9,388 nt of DNA from an uncultured Solirubrobacteraceae bacterium (GTDB taxonomy: Bacteria; Actinomycetota; Thermoleophilia; Solirubrobacterales; Solirubrobacteraceae). Positions 1 through 6,864 of the stretch are shown piece by piece. The stretch is from positions 1 to 9,388 of the forward strand of contig CATPAX010000243.1 in assembly GCA_955652215.1 (NCBI GenBank), written 5' to 3'. The notes under the pieces are model-generated. The model saw only the letters and a list, made by a program, of their open reading frames with translations. It was not told where the DNA came from and ran no database searches. How positions within the stretch are numbered: position 1 is the first letter of the stretch; every line of letters starts with the position of its first letter. The translations under genes were made by a program, and so were the position numbers.

Positions 1-321
1 ATCTGGAACCTGTCGCTGGCGGCGTTCCTCATATGGCTCGGGAACCACCGCCGGATCAAGCCCCCCGGGTTGTTCGCGCTCTACGTGGCGGGCTACTCGG
101 GCTTCAGGATGTTCGAGGAGACGCTGCGGATCGACTACTCGAACCACGTCCTCGGCCTGCGGCTGAACTTCTTCGTCGCCCTCGTCCTGTGCCTCGGCGC
201 GCTGGCGGCGTTCGTCGTGATCCAGCGGCGGCCGGAGGCTGGGGCGCCAGCGGCACCCGGGGCTCCGGGGGCGGCCGCCAGGCGGAGCGCGGCCAAGCCG
301 CGGCCTCGCCGATCCACCTGA
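1..321 (+). CDS. lgt: Prolipoprotein diacylglyceryl transferase, C-terminal part (5' truncated by window edge)
   Basis: Open from the first base (codons ATC TGG AAC) to TGA at 319-321, giving 106 visible residues. Lgt is the inner-membrane enzyme that moves a diacylglyceryl group from phosphatidylglycerol to the lipobox cysteine of prolipoproteins, the first step of lipoprotein maturation. The visible part matches the family's C-terminal end: a membrane helix (about residues 4-13), the stretch PPGLFALYVAGYSGFRMFEE (21-40) equivalent to the conserved YGxxRFxxE region with the functionally important Arg (R36) and Glu (E39/E40), then ETLRID, GLRLN and a last hydrophobic helix (about 56-74). The protein ends in an Ala/Pro/Arg-rich basic cytosolic tail (about residues 76-106), longer than in E. 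coli but common in actinobacteria. The start and N-terminal two thirds lie outside the window. Identification is firm; the partner genes upstream cannot be seen. Confidence 0.9.
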   Translation: MWNLSLAAFLIWLGNHRRIKPPGLFALYVAGYSGFRMFEETLRIDYSNHVLGLRLNFFVALVLCLGALAAFVVIQRRPEAGAPAAPGAPGAAARRSAAKPRPRRST

Positions 322-392
322 GATCGTTCCCCGGCTGCTCGACGCGCTCGACCCTGACCGTCGTCGCCGGCACTCGCGCGAGGTCGCTCTAA

Positions 393-409
393 CTGGTCAA
401 TATGACCAG
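393..409. repeat. Short perfect inverted repeat in the lgt-polX convergent gap
   Basis: CTGGTCA (393-399), loop ATA, TGACCAG (403-409). It lies in the 123-base gap (322-444) between the convergent 3' ends of lgt and polX. It could be a weak bidirectional terminator, but neither strand has a T-run after it. Nothing else is evident in this gap. Confidence 0.4.
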
Positions 410-444
410 CTCGAGCAGCCTCGCGAGCTGCCCAGCACCGGGGC

Positions 445-2181
445 CTACCGTAAAGCGCACCGGGGGCGCAGCGCCGAGACCTCGGCCCACGGTCGCGTAT
501 TTGCCACCTGAGCGGCGGTCAACCAGGCTCGCCTCGCGGTGGCAACTCCGTAGCGGATCACCTCGAAGCCGCCAACCCGGTGCGCATCGCAGTTGATGAT
601 GATCCGGACTCCTGCCGCCGCAGCCGCGCGGGCGTTGACCTCATTCAGGTCCCGGCGATCGGGGCTGGCATTGATCTCGAGCATCGTCCCCGTCCGGGCC
701 GCCGCCTCGATCACCCGCTCGACGTCGAACTCGTAGGGCGGCCGGCGTTCGATCTTCCGCCCCGACAGGTGGCCTATCGCATCGACCAGCGGGTGCTCGA
801 TCGCGCGGAGGATCCGCGCGGTCATCTCGCGCCCCGGCATCCGGAACGACGAGTGAACCGAGGCGATCACCCAGTCGAGCTCGGACAGGATCTCGTCGGG
901 ATAGTCGAGGGTCCCGTCGGGCAGGATGTTCACCTCTGAGCCGGCGAGCAGCTCGATCCCCTCGATCGAGACCGAGCGGACCCGCTCGATATGGGCTAGC
1001 AGGCGCCCGGGCGAGAGATCGTCTCCGAAGCCGAAGCTCGCCGAGTGGTCGGTGATCGCCAGGTACTCATAGCCGGCGTCGCGGGCGGCCATTGCCATCT
1101 CCTCCACCGAAGCGGTGCCGTCGGATGCGGTGGTGTGAGAGTGGAGGTCGCCCCGCAGATCTCCGACCTCGATCAGCTCCGGCAGCGCCCCACGCGCCGC
1201 CGCCTCGAGCTCACCGCGGTTCTCGCGCAGCTCGGGCTCGATGTACTCGAGGCCCAGCAACCCATAGACCTCGGCCTCGGTCTGGCAGCGATGGGTCTGG
1301 CCGGTGGCATCGTCGAGTAATCCGTATTCGGACACGTGAAGGCCCTTACGGACCGCGGCGTCGCGAAGCGCCATGTTGTGTTCCTTGGATCCGGTGAAGT
1401 GCTGGAGCAGGTTGCCGAACTGGTCGGGCCCGACGATCTTCAGGTCGATCTGGATGCCGGTGTGCGTGCGCAGCCGGACGCCCGCCTCGCCTGGGTTCTG
1501 GGCGGACTCCACCAGGTCCAGCTGGGCGGCGGCGGCCGCAAGCGCCGCTGGGTCGCTTGCCGTCGCGATCACGTCGAGGTCCTTGACGCTGTCGGTCTTC
1601 CGGCGCGCCGATCCAGCCAGCTCGACGCGATCTGACGCCGGGTGCTCACGCAGCGCCGCGATCAGCAGCTCGCCGGCCGCCAGTGCCCTGTCGAGCACGA
1701 CGCGAACCCGCGGCTCGCCGGCGCCCGGTGCACTGAGCGCCGCGAGGATCGCCTCCTCCGCCTTGGGGCCGAAGCCCTTCAGGGAGCGGATCCGCTGCTG
1801 CTCGGCGGCCGCTCTGAGCGCCTGCGGCGAGTCGATCCCCAGCTCCTCGAACAGCCTGCGCGCGCGCTTTGGACCGAGTCCGGGAAGGCGCGTCATCTCG
1901 ATCAGCCCGGCGGGGAACTTGGCCCGCAGCTTGACCGCCGCCGGGATCGTTCCCTCGTCGGCGAGCGCGAGAACTTTCTCCTGGATTATCTGCCCGATGC
2001 CGGGAAGCTCGGTGGCGCGGCCCTGCCGGGCGAGCGCGGTGACCGATACGGGCGCATCGCGCACTGCCTTCGCGGCGTTTCGATAGGCAACGATCCGGTG
2101 GATCACGGCACCGTCGAGCTCGTACAGGTCCCCCAGTTCGTCGAGAGCACGGGCGATCTCGTTGTTGGTCGGATCGTTCAC
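445..2181 (-). CDS. polX: DNA polymerase/3'-5' exonuclease PolX (PolX + PHP domains)
   Basis: 578 residues, normal length for bacterial family X polymerases (about 570), which fill gaps in base-excision repair. The N-terminal 8-kDa-like domain has helix-hairpin-helix motifs (LPGIGQ at 59-64, LPGLGPKRA at 99-107, LKGFGPKA at 134-141). The polymerase core shows GSARR (190-194), the catalytic pair D201/D203 in DLDVI and the third carboxylate D246 in IQIDLKIV. The C-terminal PHP phosphoesterase domain, source of the 3'-5' exonuclease, keeps its metal ligands: H347 and H349 (DLHSHT), D354, H379 (TDH), E416, H443, H471, D532 and H534 (CDAH). The typical family ending (ARRAWLT, then NTR) is present. 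The start is GTG at 2179-2181. GGAG sits directly against the start, too close for a normal Shine-Dalgarno, and TAGCCT (2192-2197, minus strand) is ten bases upstream, so a very short or absent leader is possible. It is divergent from trx. Confidence 0.95.
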   Translation of the reverse strand: MNDPTNNEIARALDELGDLYELDGAVIHRIVAYRNAAKAVRDAPVSVTALARQGRATELPGIGQIIQEKVLALADEGTIPAAVKLRAKFPAGLIEMTRLPGLGPKRARRLFEELGIDSPQALRAAAEQQRIRSLKGFGPKAEEAILAALSAPGAGEPRVRVVLDRALAAGELLIAALREHPASDRVELAGSARRKTDSVKDLDVIATASDPAALAAAAAQLDLVESAQNPGEAGVRLRTHTGIQIDLKIVGPDQFGNLLQHFTGSKEHNMALRDAAVRKGLHVSEYGLLDDATGQTHRCQTEAEVYGLLGLEYIEPELRENRGELEAAARGALPELIEVGDLRGDLHSHTTASDGTASVEEMAMAARDAGYEYLAITDHSASFGFGDDLSPGRLLAHIERVRSVSIEGIELLAGSEVNILPDGTLDYPDEILSELDWVIASVHSSFRMPGREMTARILRAIEHPLVDAIGHLSGRKIERRPPYEFDVERVIEAAARTGTMLEINASPDRRDLNEVNARAAAAAGVRIIINCDAHRVGGFEVIRYGVATARRAWLTAAQVANTRPWAEVSALRPRCALR

Positions 2182-2222
2182 TCCGACAGCAAGGCTATTC
2201 TGCGCGTCCCATCGAGGGCCGG

Positions 2223-2250
2223 TTCGGTAGGCCGAATCCGCCGCTATACT
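2223..2250 (+). promoter_or_regulatory. Probable trx promoter
   Basis: TATACT at 2245-2250 is a near-consensus -10 box. The hexamer 16 bases upstream (TTCGGT, 2223-2228) is only a weak -35. The expected transcript start near 2257 would give a leader of about 28 bases to the thioredoxin ATG. It lies in the 103-base gap between divergent polX and trx. Confidence 0.6.
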
Positions 2251-2272
2251 TTCTGAAGTACCGATCTACTTC

Positions 2273-2279
2273 AAGGGAG
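2273..2279 (+). promoter_or_regulatory. Shine-Dalgarno of trx
   Basis: AAGGGAG ends five bases before the ATG at 2285. It fixes the thioredoxin start and contrasts with the neighbouring genes, most of which have no recognisable ribosome binding site. Confidence 0.7.
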
Positions 2280-2284
2280 CGCAC

Positions 2285-2629
2285 ATGGCAGGCGAAGTCA
2301 CAGAGGTCACCGATAACAACTTCCAGGCCGAGGTCCTCGAGGCAGAGACCCCGGTCCTCGTCGACTTCTGGGCGCCCTGGTGCGGACCCTGCCGGATGGT
2401 TGGCCCCGTGGTAGAGGAGATCGCCAAGGACCATGCCGAGAACCTGAAGGTCGTCAAGCTCAACATCGACGAGAACCAGGGCACGGCAATCCAGTTCAAC
2501 GTGATGTCGATCCCGACGCTGATCCTGTTCCGCAACGGACAGGCGGCGAAGACCGTAATCGGCGCCTACCCCAAGAAGAAGCTCGAGGCCGAGTTCGCGC
2601 CTGCGCTGGCCGAGTCACCGGCTTCATAG
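2285..2629 (+). CDS. trxA: Thioredoxin
   Basis: 114 residues, the usual size of a classical cytosolic thioredoxin, a disulfide reductase recycled by thioredoxin reductase. The active site WCGPC is at residues 32-36 within DFWAPWCGPCRM. The buried Asp (D27), the cis-proline loop SIPT (75-78, P77) and the glycine of the final beta-strand region (IGAY, 92-95) are all present. No signal peptide or membrane segment is seen. The start is set by a good Shine-Dalgarno and a -10 box upstream. The gene stands alone between divergent polX and convergent ileS, so it is probably monocistronic. The reductase gene is not in the window. Which thioredoxin paralog this is cannot be told from sequence alone; the symbol is used in the generic sense. 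Confidence 0.95.
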   Translation: MAGEVTEVTDNNFQAEVLEAETPVLVDFWAPWCGPCRMVGPVVEEIAKDHAENLKVVKLNIDENQGTAIQFNVMSIPTLILFRNGQAAKTVIGAYPKKKLEAEFAPALAESPAS

Positions 2630-2657
2630 GACAGCGCCTGGGAGCGCAGAGTTTCGA

Positions 2658-2717
2658 GCCGGTGGCGACGCAGTCGCCGGCTGCCTAGGTGGCGAGCGCT
2701 ACGCCGAGGCGTAGCGC
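2658..2717. terminator. Paired hairpins at the trx/ileS convergent ends
   Basis: Two stem-loops sit back to back. The first is GGCGAC (2664-2669), loop GCA, GTCGCC (2673-2678), with an outer GCC/GGC pair. The second is a perfect ten-base stem GCGCTACGCC (2696-2705), GA, GGCGTAGCGC (2708-2717), which lies inside the last codons of ileS. Neither is followed by a T-run, so a factor-independent terminator is not proven. They are the only structures placed to separate the convergent transcripts. Confidence 0.4.
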
Positions 2718-5700
2718 GCGCCCGTCGAGCGGGAGCGGCTCGACCCCGTCCAGAAATTCGTAGGCGACGCTCACCGCAAGCGTCTCCCCGGCGATGTAAC
2801 GCTGATGCTGACGGGCTGCATCAAGCAGCGCCGCATCGCCATCGAGCGTGAGCGCGATCCTGTCGCTGATCTCGAGCCCGGCGTCCCGGCGAGCCTTCTG
2901 GACGGCGTGGACGATTTCGCGCGCCCAGCCCTCGCCGAGCAGCTCGTCATCGAGCTCGAGCTCGAGCGCGACTGCGTGAGAGCCCTCGCGCTCGACCTGG
3001 TAGCCCTCGAGCGGCTTCATCGAGATGATCACGTCATCGGCTGAGAGCTCGTGATCGTCACCGCCGATCGTGATCGCGACCGTGTGCCCCTCGCGCAGGG
3101 AGGCCGCCGCCCGGGCTCCGTCAAGACCCGCGACCGCGGCGGCGACGACCGGCATTCGCTTGCCGAAACGGGGGCCGAGCGCGCGGTAGTTGGGCTTGAG
3201 CTGCACCTCGGCAAGCTCGTCGGCCTGCGAAACGAACCGCAGCTCGTGGACGTTCAGCTCCTCCCGCACCAACTCGCCAAGCTGCTCGATCGCGGCCCGC
3301 TCGCGGCCGGAGGCAACTACCACCGCGGCACGGAGCGGTTGGCGGACCTTCAGCTTCGATTGTGCGCGGGCTGACAGGCCGAGCCGCACGGTCTCGCGGG
3401 CTGTGGCCATCGCCTGCTCGAGCTCGTGGTCCCGCGTCCCGGGCTCGGGGAAGTCACAAAGGTGGACGCTGCCCTCGGCGCCGTCGAGGTTGTCGTAGAC
3501 CTCATCCGCGATGAACGGGCAGAACGGAGCGAGCAGCTTCGCGATGGTCACCAGACACTCGCGCAGGGTCGCGAACGCCGACCGGTCGCCATCCCAGAAT
3601 CGTGGCCGCGACCGCCGCACATACCAGTTCGAGAGCTCGTCGACGAGCTCCTGGATCGCCCGGCCGGCGAACGTGGCATCGAAATCATCGAGCCGCTCGC
3701 GGACCACTTCCACCGTTGCCTGAACTCGTGAGAGCGCCCACCGATCGAGGTCGGTCAGTTCGGTATCCGCCGGCGCTGCGGGCTCGATCGAGTTCGCCTC
3801 CGCATAGAGCACGTAGAAGAAGTAGGTGCTCCACAGCTGCAGCAGGAACTGCCTGACCCCCTCACCGATCGCTTCCATCGAGAACCGGTAGCCGTCCCAT
3901 GGCTGCTTGGAAGTGAACAGGTACCACCGGTACGCGTCGGCTCCATAGCGGTCGATCACAGCCTGTGGCTCGATCGCGTTGCCCAGCGACTTCGACATCT
4001 TGCGCCCCTGCTCGTCGAGGATCAGCCCGAGGCAGACCACATTCCGGTAAGGGGCCTGATCGAACAGCAGCGTCGAGACACCGAGCAGCGAGTAGAACCA
4101 GCCCCGGGTCTGGTCGAGCGCCTCGCAGATGAAGTCGGCGGGGAACCGCTCGCGGAAATGCTCCTCGTGCTCGTGCGGCGCGTGATATTGGGCGAACGGC
4201 ATCGACCCTGAGTCAAACCAGACGTCGATCACCTCGGGGACGCGGTGCATAGGCTCCTCGCACTCCGCGCAAACGAAGCTGACCTCGTCGACGAACGGCC
4301 GGTGCGGATCCTCCAGCGCAACGCCCGAGAGCTGCTCGAGCTCGGCGAGCGAGCCGATCGCGTGCTGGTGGCCCGCGGCGCAGCGCCACACCGGCAGTGG
4401 CGTCCCCCAGTAGCGCTCGCGTGAGAGCGCCCAGTCGACGTTGCCCTCCAGCCACTTGCCGAACCGCCCGTGCTTGACGTGCTCCGGGTACCAGTTGACT
4501 GTCTCGTTGGCCGCCAGCAGGCGGTCCTTGAGCTGGCTCGTGGCGATGTACCAGGACGGTTTGGCGTAGTAGAGCAGCGGCGTGTGGCAGCGCCAGCAGT
4601 GCGGATACGAGTGTTCGAACGTTTCGGCACGAAGCAGCCGTCCGCGAGCCCGCAGGTCCTCGATCAGGCCCTGGTCGGCGTCCTTGACCCACCTCCCCGC
4701 GTACTCGCCGATGCGTTCATCGAATGTGCCGTCGAGGCGGACGGGGTTGACCACGTTCAACCCGTACTGCTCGCCGAGCCGGAAGTCATCCTCGCCGAAC
4801 GCGATCGCTGTATGGACCAGGCCGGTGCCCTCGTGGGCTGTCACGAAGTCAGCAGCCAGAACGGTGTGCCCCCGCTCCCCGTATGCGTCCTTGCCGATGA
4901 ACCCGAAGGGCGGCTCGTATCGAACCCCCTCCAGCTCACTGCCCGCGAACGTCTCGAGCACGTCGGCACCCCCTGGGAGCACACGCTCGAGCAGCTCTTC
5001 GGCGATGATCAGGACTGTCCCGTCGTCGCTGTGGACCCGGGCGTAGATGAGCTCGGCGTCGACGGCCACCGCGGCGTTGGAAACGAGGGTCCAGGGCGTT
5101 GTCGTCCAGATCACCAGCTCGTCCCCGGCCTGCGCAGCCCCCTTTGGCTCGGTGACCGGCAGCCGCACGTACACGGATGGGTCGAGCACGTCGCGGTAGA
5201 CGTCGGGTTGGCCGAGCTCGTGGCTGGAAAGCGCGGTTCCGCAACGAGGGCAGTAAGGGACGACCTTCAGCTTTTCGTAGAGCAGTCCGCGCTCGTGGAT
5301 CGTCTTGAGCGCCCACCACACCGACTCGACGTACTCCGGGTCGAGCGTCTTATAGGCGTCAGCTAGGTCGATCCAGAACCCGATGCGCTCGGTCAGACGG
5401 TTCCAGTCCTCGACGTGACTGAGCACCGCCTCACGGCAGCGCGCATTGAACTCGGCGATCCCGTAGCGCTCGATGTCCTCCTTGGAGGTGAACCCCAGCT
5501 GGGCCTCGATCGCCAGCTCGACCGGCAGGCCGTGGCAGTCCCAGCCGCCCTTGCGCTCCACGTAGTACCCGCACATCGTCCTGTAGCGGGGGAAGATGTC
5601 CTTGAACACCCGGGCCAGGACGTGATGCGTCGCGGGAGGCCCGTTGGCCGTGGGAGGACCCTCGTAGAAGCCCCAGGCGGGCGATCCGGCGCGCCGGCGA

Positions 5701-5804
5701 ACCGACTCCGCGAACACGTCTCGCTCGCGCCAGCGCGCGAGAACCTGCTCCTCGAGCTCAGGAAAGGACGGGCGCGCGTCGACCGGACGAAGTCGTGAGA
5801 CCAT
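2685..5804 (-). CDS. ileS: Isoleucyl-tRNA synthetase, type 2 (IleRS2), with altered HIGH motif
   Basis: 1039 residues; charges tRNA-Ile with isoleucine in the cytosol and edits valine. The class I Rossmann fold begins with GPPTANGPPATHHVL. The HIGH tetrad is A58-T59-H60-H61 instead of H-x-G-H. WDCHGLPVE (88-96) follows. The CP1 editing domain shows the Thr-rich strip TTTPWTL (234-240) and GTGLVHTAIAFGEDDF (326-341). Zinc-type cysteines are C185/C188 with C403/C406, and C475 with C512/C515. DVWFDSGSMPFAQ is at 527-539 and KMSKS at 602-606, followed by the anticodon-binding domain (NWYVRRSRPRFW, about 726-737) and a long C-terminal extension. Length, GRKMSKSLGN context and C-terminus fit the eukaryote-like type 2 group rather than E. 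coli-type IleRS1. The ATG at 5802-5804 has no Shine-Dalgarno but has TATCAT nine bases upstream. It lies 54 bases downstream of the second MerR gene on the same strand. Confidence 0.96.
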   Translation of the reverse strand: MVSRLRPVDARPSFPELEEQVLARWRERDVFAESVRRRAGSPAWGFYEGPPTANGPPATHHVLARVFKDIFPRYRTMCGYYVERKGGWDCHGLPVELAIEAQLGFTSKEDIERYGIAEFNARCREAVLSHVEDWNRLTERIGFWIDLADAYKTLDPEYVESVWWALKTIHERGLLYEKLKVVPYCPRCGTALSSHELGQPDVYRDVLDPSVYVRLPVTEPKGAAQAGDELVIWTTTPWTLVSNAAVAVDAELIYARVHSDDGTVLIIAEELLERVLPGGADVLETFAGSELEGVRYEPPFGFIGKDAYGERGHTVLAADFVTAHEGTGLVHTAIAFGEDDFRLGEQYGLNVVNPVRLDGTFDERIGEYAGRWVKDADQGLIEDLRARGRLLRAETFEHSYPHCWRCHTPLLYYAKPSWYIATSQLKDRLLAANETVNWYPEHVKHGRFGKWLEGNVDWALSRERYWGTPLPVWRCAAGHQHAIGSLAELEQLSGVALEDPHRPFVDEVSFVCAECEEPMHRVPEVIDVWFDSGSMPFAQYHAPHEHEEHFRERFPADFICEALDQTRGWFYSLLGVSTLLFDQAPYRNVVCLGLILDEQGRKMSKSLGNAIEPQAVIDRYGADAYRWYLFTSKQPWDGYRFSMEAIGEGVRQFLLQLWSTYFFYVLYAEANSIEPAAPADTELTDLDRWALSRVQATVEVVRERLDDFDATFAGRAIQELVDELSNWYVRRSRPRFWDGDRSAFATLRECLVTIAKLLAPFCPFIADEVYDNLDGAEGSVHLCDFPEPGTRDHELEQAMATARETVRLGLSARAQSKLKVRQPLRAAVVVASGRERAAIEQLGELVREELNVHELRFVSQADELAEVQLKPNYRALGPRFGKRMPVVAAAVAGLDGARAAASLREGHTVAITIGGDDHELSADDVIISMKPLEGYQVEREGSHAVALELELDDELLGEGWAREIVHAVQKARRDAGLEISDRIALTLDGDAALLDAARQHQRYIAGETLAVSVAYEFLDGVEPLPLDGRALRLGVALAT

Positions 5805-5813
5805 GGGCGCGAG

Positions 5814-5819
5814 ATGATA
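5814..5819 (-). promoter_or_regulatory. Candidate -10 box of ileS
   Basis: Read on the minus strand this is TATCAT (five of six consensus bases), ending nine bases before the ileS ATG. A start six or seven bases downstream would leave only two or three untranslated bases, consistent with the missing ribosome binding site. No convincing -35 is seen; upstream is the GC-only palindrome at 5826-5839. Confidence 0.45.
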
Positions 5820-5825
5820 GGAGCC

Positions 5826-5839
5826 GCCCGCGCGCGGGC
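5826..5839. repeat. Perfect 14-base GC palindrome between merR paralog and ileS
   Basis: GCCCGCGCGCGGGC reads identically on both strands. It lies between the stop of the regulator gene (5859) and the ileS -10 box. It could form a hairpin ending the regulator transcript or be a protein site. GC-rich sequence makes such palindromes cheap, so little weight is placed on it. Confidence 0.35.
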
Positions 5840-5858
5840 CGTGGCGCTGGGGAGGAGC

Positions 5859-6749
5859 TCAGACTGGGCCAGGCACCGCCCACGACGCAGACCGCGCTCC
5901 GACCTCCGGATGGCGGGTGCTCGCGGGCGCGTCGAGCCGGGCGAGCAACCGATCCCGAGCGTCGACTGGTCCATCGCCGAGGCGGTGAGCCGTTCCGTTC
6001 TCGGAGCCCGGGACCGCGCCGCGAAAGTCGCACACGATCACATCCTGGCCGGCACTGCGGACCGCAAACACCACCCGGCCGATCCCGTCAAGCGTAATCC
6101 GGCGTCCGGTGAGGACCACAGCTCGCGGAGTGAGCGCGCGCAGCGCGCGACCGAGGCGCTTAGGTTCGACAGCCGGGCTGATCAGAAGCGTCCGAAGTCC
6201 GGTTCGCCGCAGGACGACCTCGAGCGCCTGGGCATACAGGGCGTCGATGTCCAGCGGCACGGATGCGTCGAGGATCAGGACCCCTTCTCCGCGCAACGCC
6301 GGGGGCGACAGCCGCTTCAGCGCGGCGAGCCATCCGGTGGCGTGTCGCCAGGCAAACTCGTACTCAGCCCCCGAGCTCCGATCCTCGAGCCGGAGCTCGA
6401 CCGCGCGAAGCAGTAAGTCCTCGATCGTCCGCTCATATGAGCGCAGCACCAGGCTCTCATCGAGCAACCGGTTGACGCCATCCTCGTCGAAGGATGAAAA
6501 GGCGCCCGATAGGCGTGCCGCAGATGGTGGTCCCTCGCCGCGCTGGCGTGCGAGCGCGATCGCGGAGGACACGTTATGGGTCTGCGCGAGCGTCGCTCTG
6601 AGCGATTCGAGTTCGGCCAGGGAGTACTGCCGGTGGCCGCCCGGTGAACGCCGCGGGCACGGGAATCCGTAGCGGCGCTCCCAGCTCCGCAGAGTGTTCG
6701 GGCTGACCCCGAGCATTACCGCAGCCGCGTTCGTGCGAATCCCACTCAC
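5859..6749 (-). CDS. MerR-family regulator, CarH-like layout without cobalamin motif (downstream paralog)
   Basis: 296 residues. The N-terminal MerR winged helix-turn-helix (about 4-70) shows GVSPNTLRSWERRYGFP (14-30), then RSPGGHRQY (34-42), a typical MerR wing. Residues about 75-150 are helical (SLVLRSYERTIEDLLL; EFAWRHATGWLAAL), like the four-helix module of CarH/LitR light sensors. Residues about 155-245 look like a Rossmann or B12-binding fold (GVLILDA, GLRTLLISPAV, PRAVVLTGRR, VIVCDF), but the DxHxxG cobalamin-ligand motif is absent where expected (SVPLDIDALYAQALEVVLRRTG) and no Wx9EH motif is found. The start is GTG at 6747-6749; it aligns exactly with the ATG of the upstream paralog, placing SPNTLR at residues 16-21 in both. 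There is no Shine-Dalgarno, but GATAAC lies six bases upstream. The signal sensed and target genes are unknown. Confidence 0.85.
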   Translation of the reverse strand: MSGIRTNAAAVMLGVSPNTLRSWERRYGFPCPRRSPGGHRQYSLAELESLRATLAQTHNVSSAIALARQRGEGPPSAARLSGAFSSFDEDGVNRLLDESLVLRSYERTIEDLLLRAVELRLEDRSSGAEYEFAWRHATGWLAALKRLSPPALRGEGVLILDASVPLDIDALYAQALEVVLRRTGLRTLLISPAVEPKRLGRALRALTPRAVVLTGRRITLDGIGRVVFAVRSAGQDVIVCDFRGAVPGSENGTAHRLGDGPVDARDRLLARLDAPASTRHPEVGARSASWAVPGPV

Positions 6750-6755
6750 ATCCGT

Positions 6756-6761
6756 GTTATC
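6756..6761 (-). promoter_or_regulatory. Candidate -10 box of the downstream merR paralog (leaderless)
   Basis: GATAAC on the minus strand, followed by six bases and then the GTG start, so transcription would begin at or next to the start codon. This fits the absent Shine-Dalgarno. No good -35 is visible. The 115-base gap 6750-6864 also holds the dyads listed below. Confidence 0.35.
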
Positions 6762-6793
6762 GACCGGTAGGCCAGGAAGCTAAGTGCGACCCA

Positions 6794-6805
6794 CCGAATT
6801 TTCGG
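6794..6805. repeat. Palindrome CCGAATTTTCGG upstream of the downstream merR paralog
   Basis: CCGAA, TT, TTCGG: five-base arms around a two-base centre, 45 bases upstream of the GTG start and upstream of its candidate -10 box. It is a possible operator for this regulator or its paralog; no other copy was found in the window. Confidence 0.35.
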
Positions 6806-6810
6806 AGGCC

Positions 6811-6841
6811 GCACTGAGACCGCCCTGATAGAGGTCAGTGC
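6811..6841. repeat. Interrupted dyad GCACTGA / TCAGTGC in the merR-merR gap
   Basis: GCACTGA (6811-6817) and TCAGTGC (6835-6841) are perfect inverted copies separated by 17 bases. Allowing a two-base bulge adds CC/GG to the stem. On the minus strand it follows the stop of the upstream paralog (6865), so it may be a partial terminator or an operator for the downstream gene. Confidence 0.35.
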
Positions 6842-6864
6842 AGAGCCGTGCGGGCTAAGGGCAG

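Noticed and set aside
241..318. GC-rich low-complexity tract at the end of lgt as a possible repeat element
   Set aside because: It is in frame and encodes the Ala/Pro/Arg-rich basic tail of Lgt; no periodic unit is evident.
1373..2256. Overlapping plus-strand open frames (237 and 204 codons) inside polX
   Set aside because: They lie opposite conserved PolX polymerase sequence and have low-complexity Ser/Arg/Ala composition with no domain signature.
2941..2972. Repeated GAGCTC units near the 3' end of ileS
   Set aside because: They encode the Glu/Leu/Asp-rich stretch ELELDDEL of the synthetase and are explained by codon use, not by a separate repeat element.
4470..5366. Long open frame on the plus strand (298 codons) inside ileS
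   Set aside because: It is antisense to a well-supported synthetase gene and shows no recognisable motif. Long antisense frames are expected in GC-rich coding DNA.
5805..5950. Possible T-box leader regulating ileS, as seen for some actinobacterial ileS genes
   Set aside because: The gap before ileS is only 54 bases and neither it nor the end of the upstream gene contains a T-box sequence (AGGGTGGNACCGCG type) on the minus strand.
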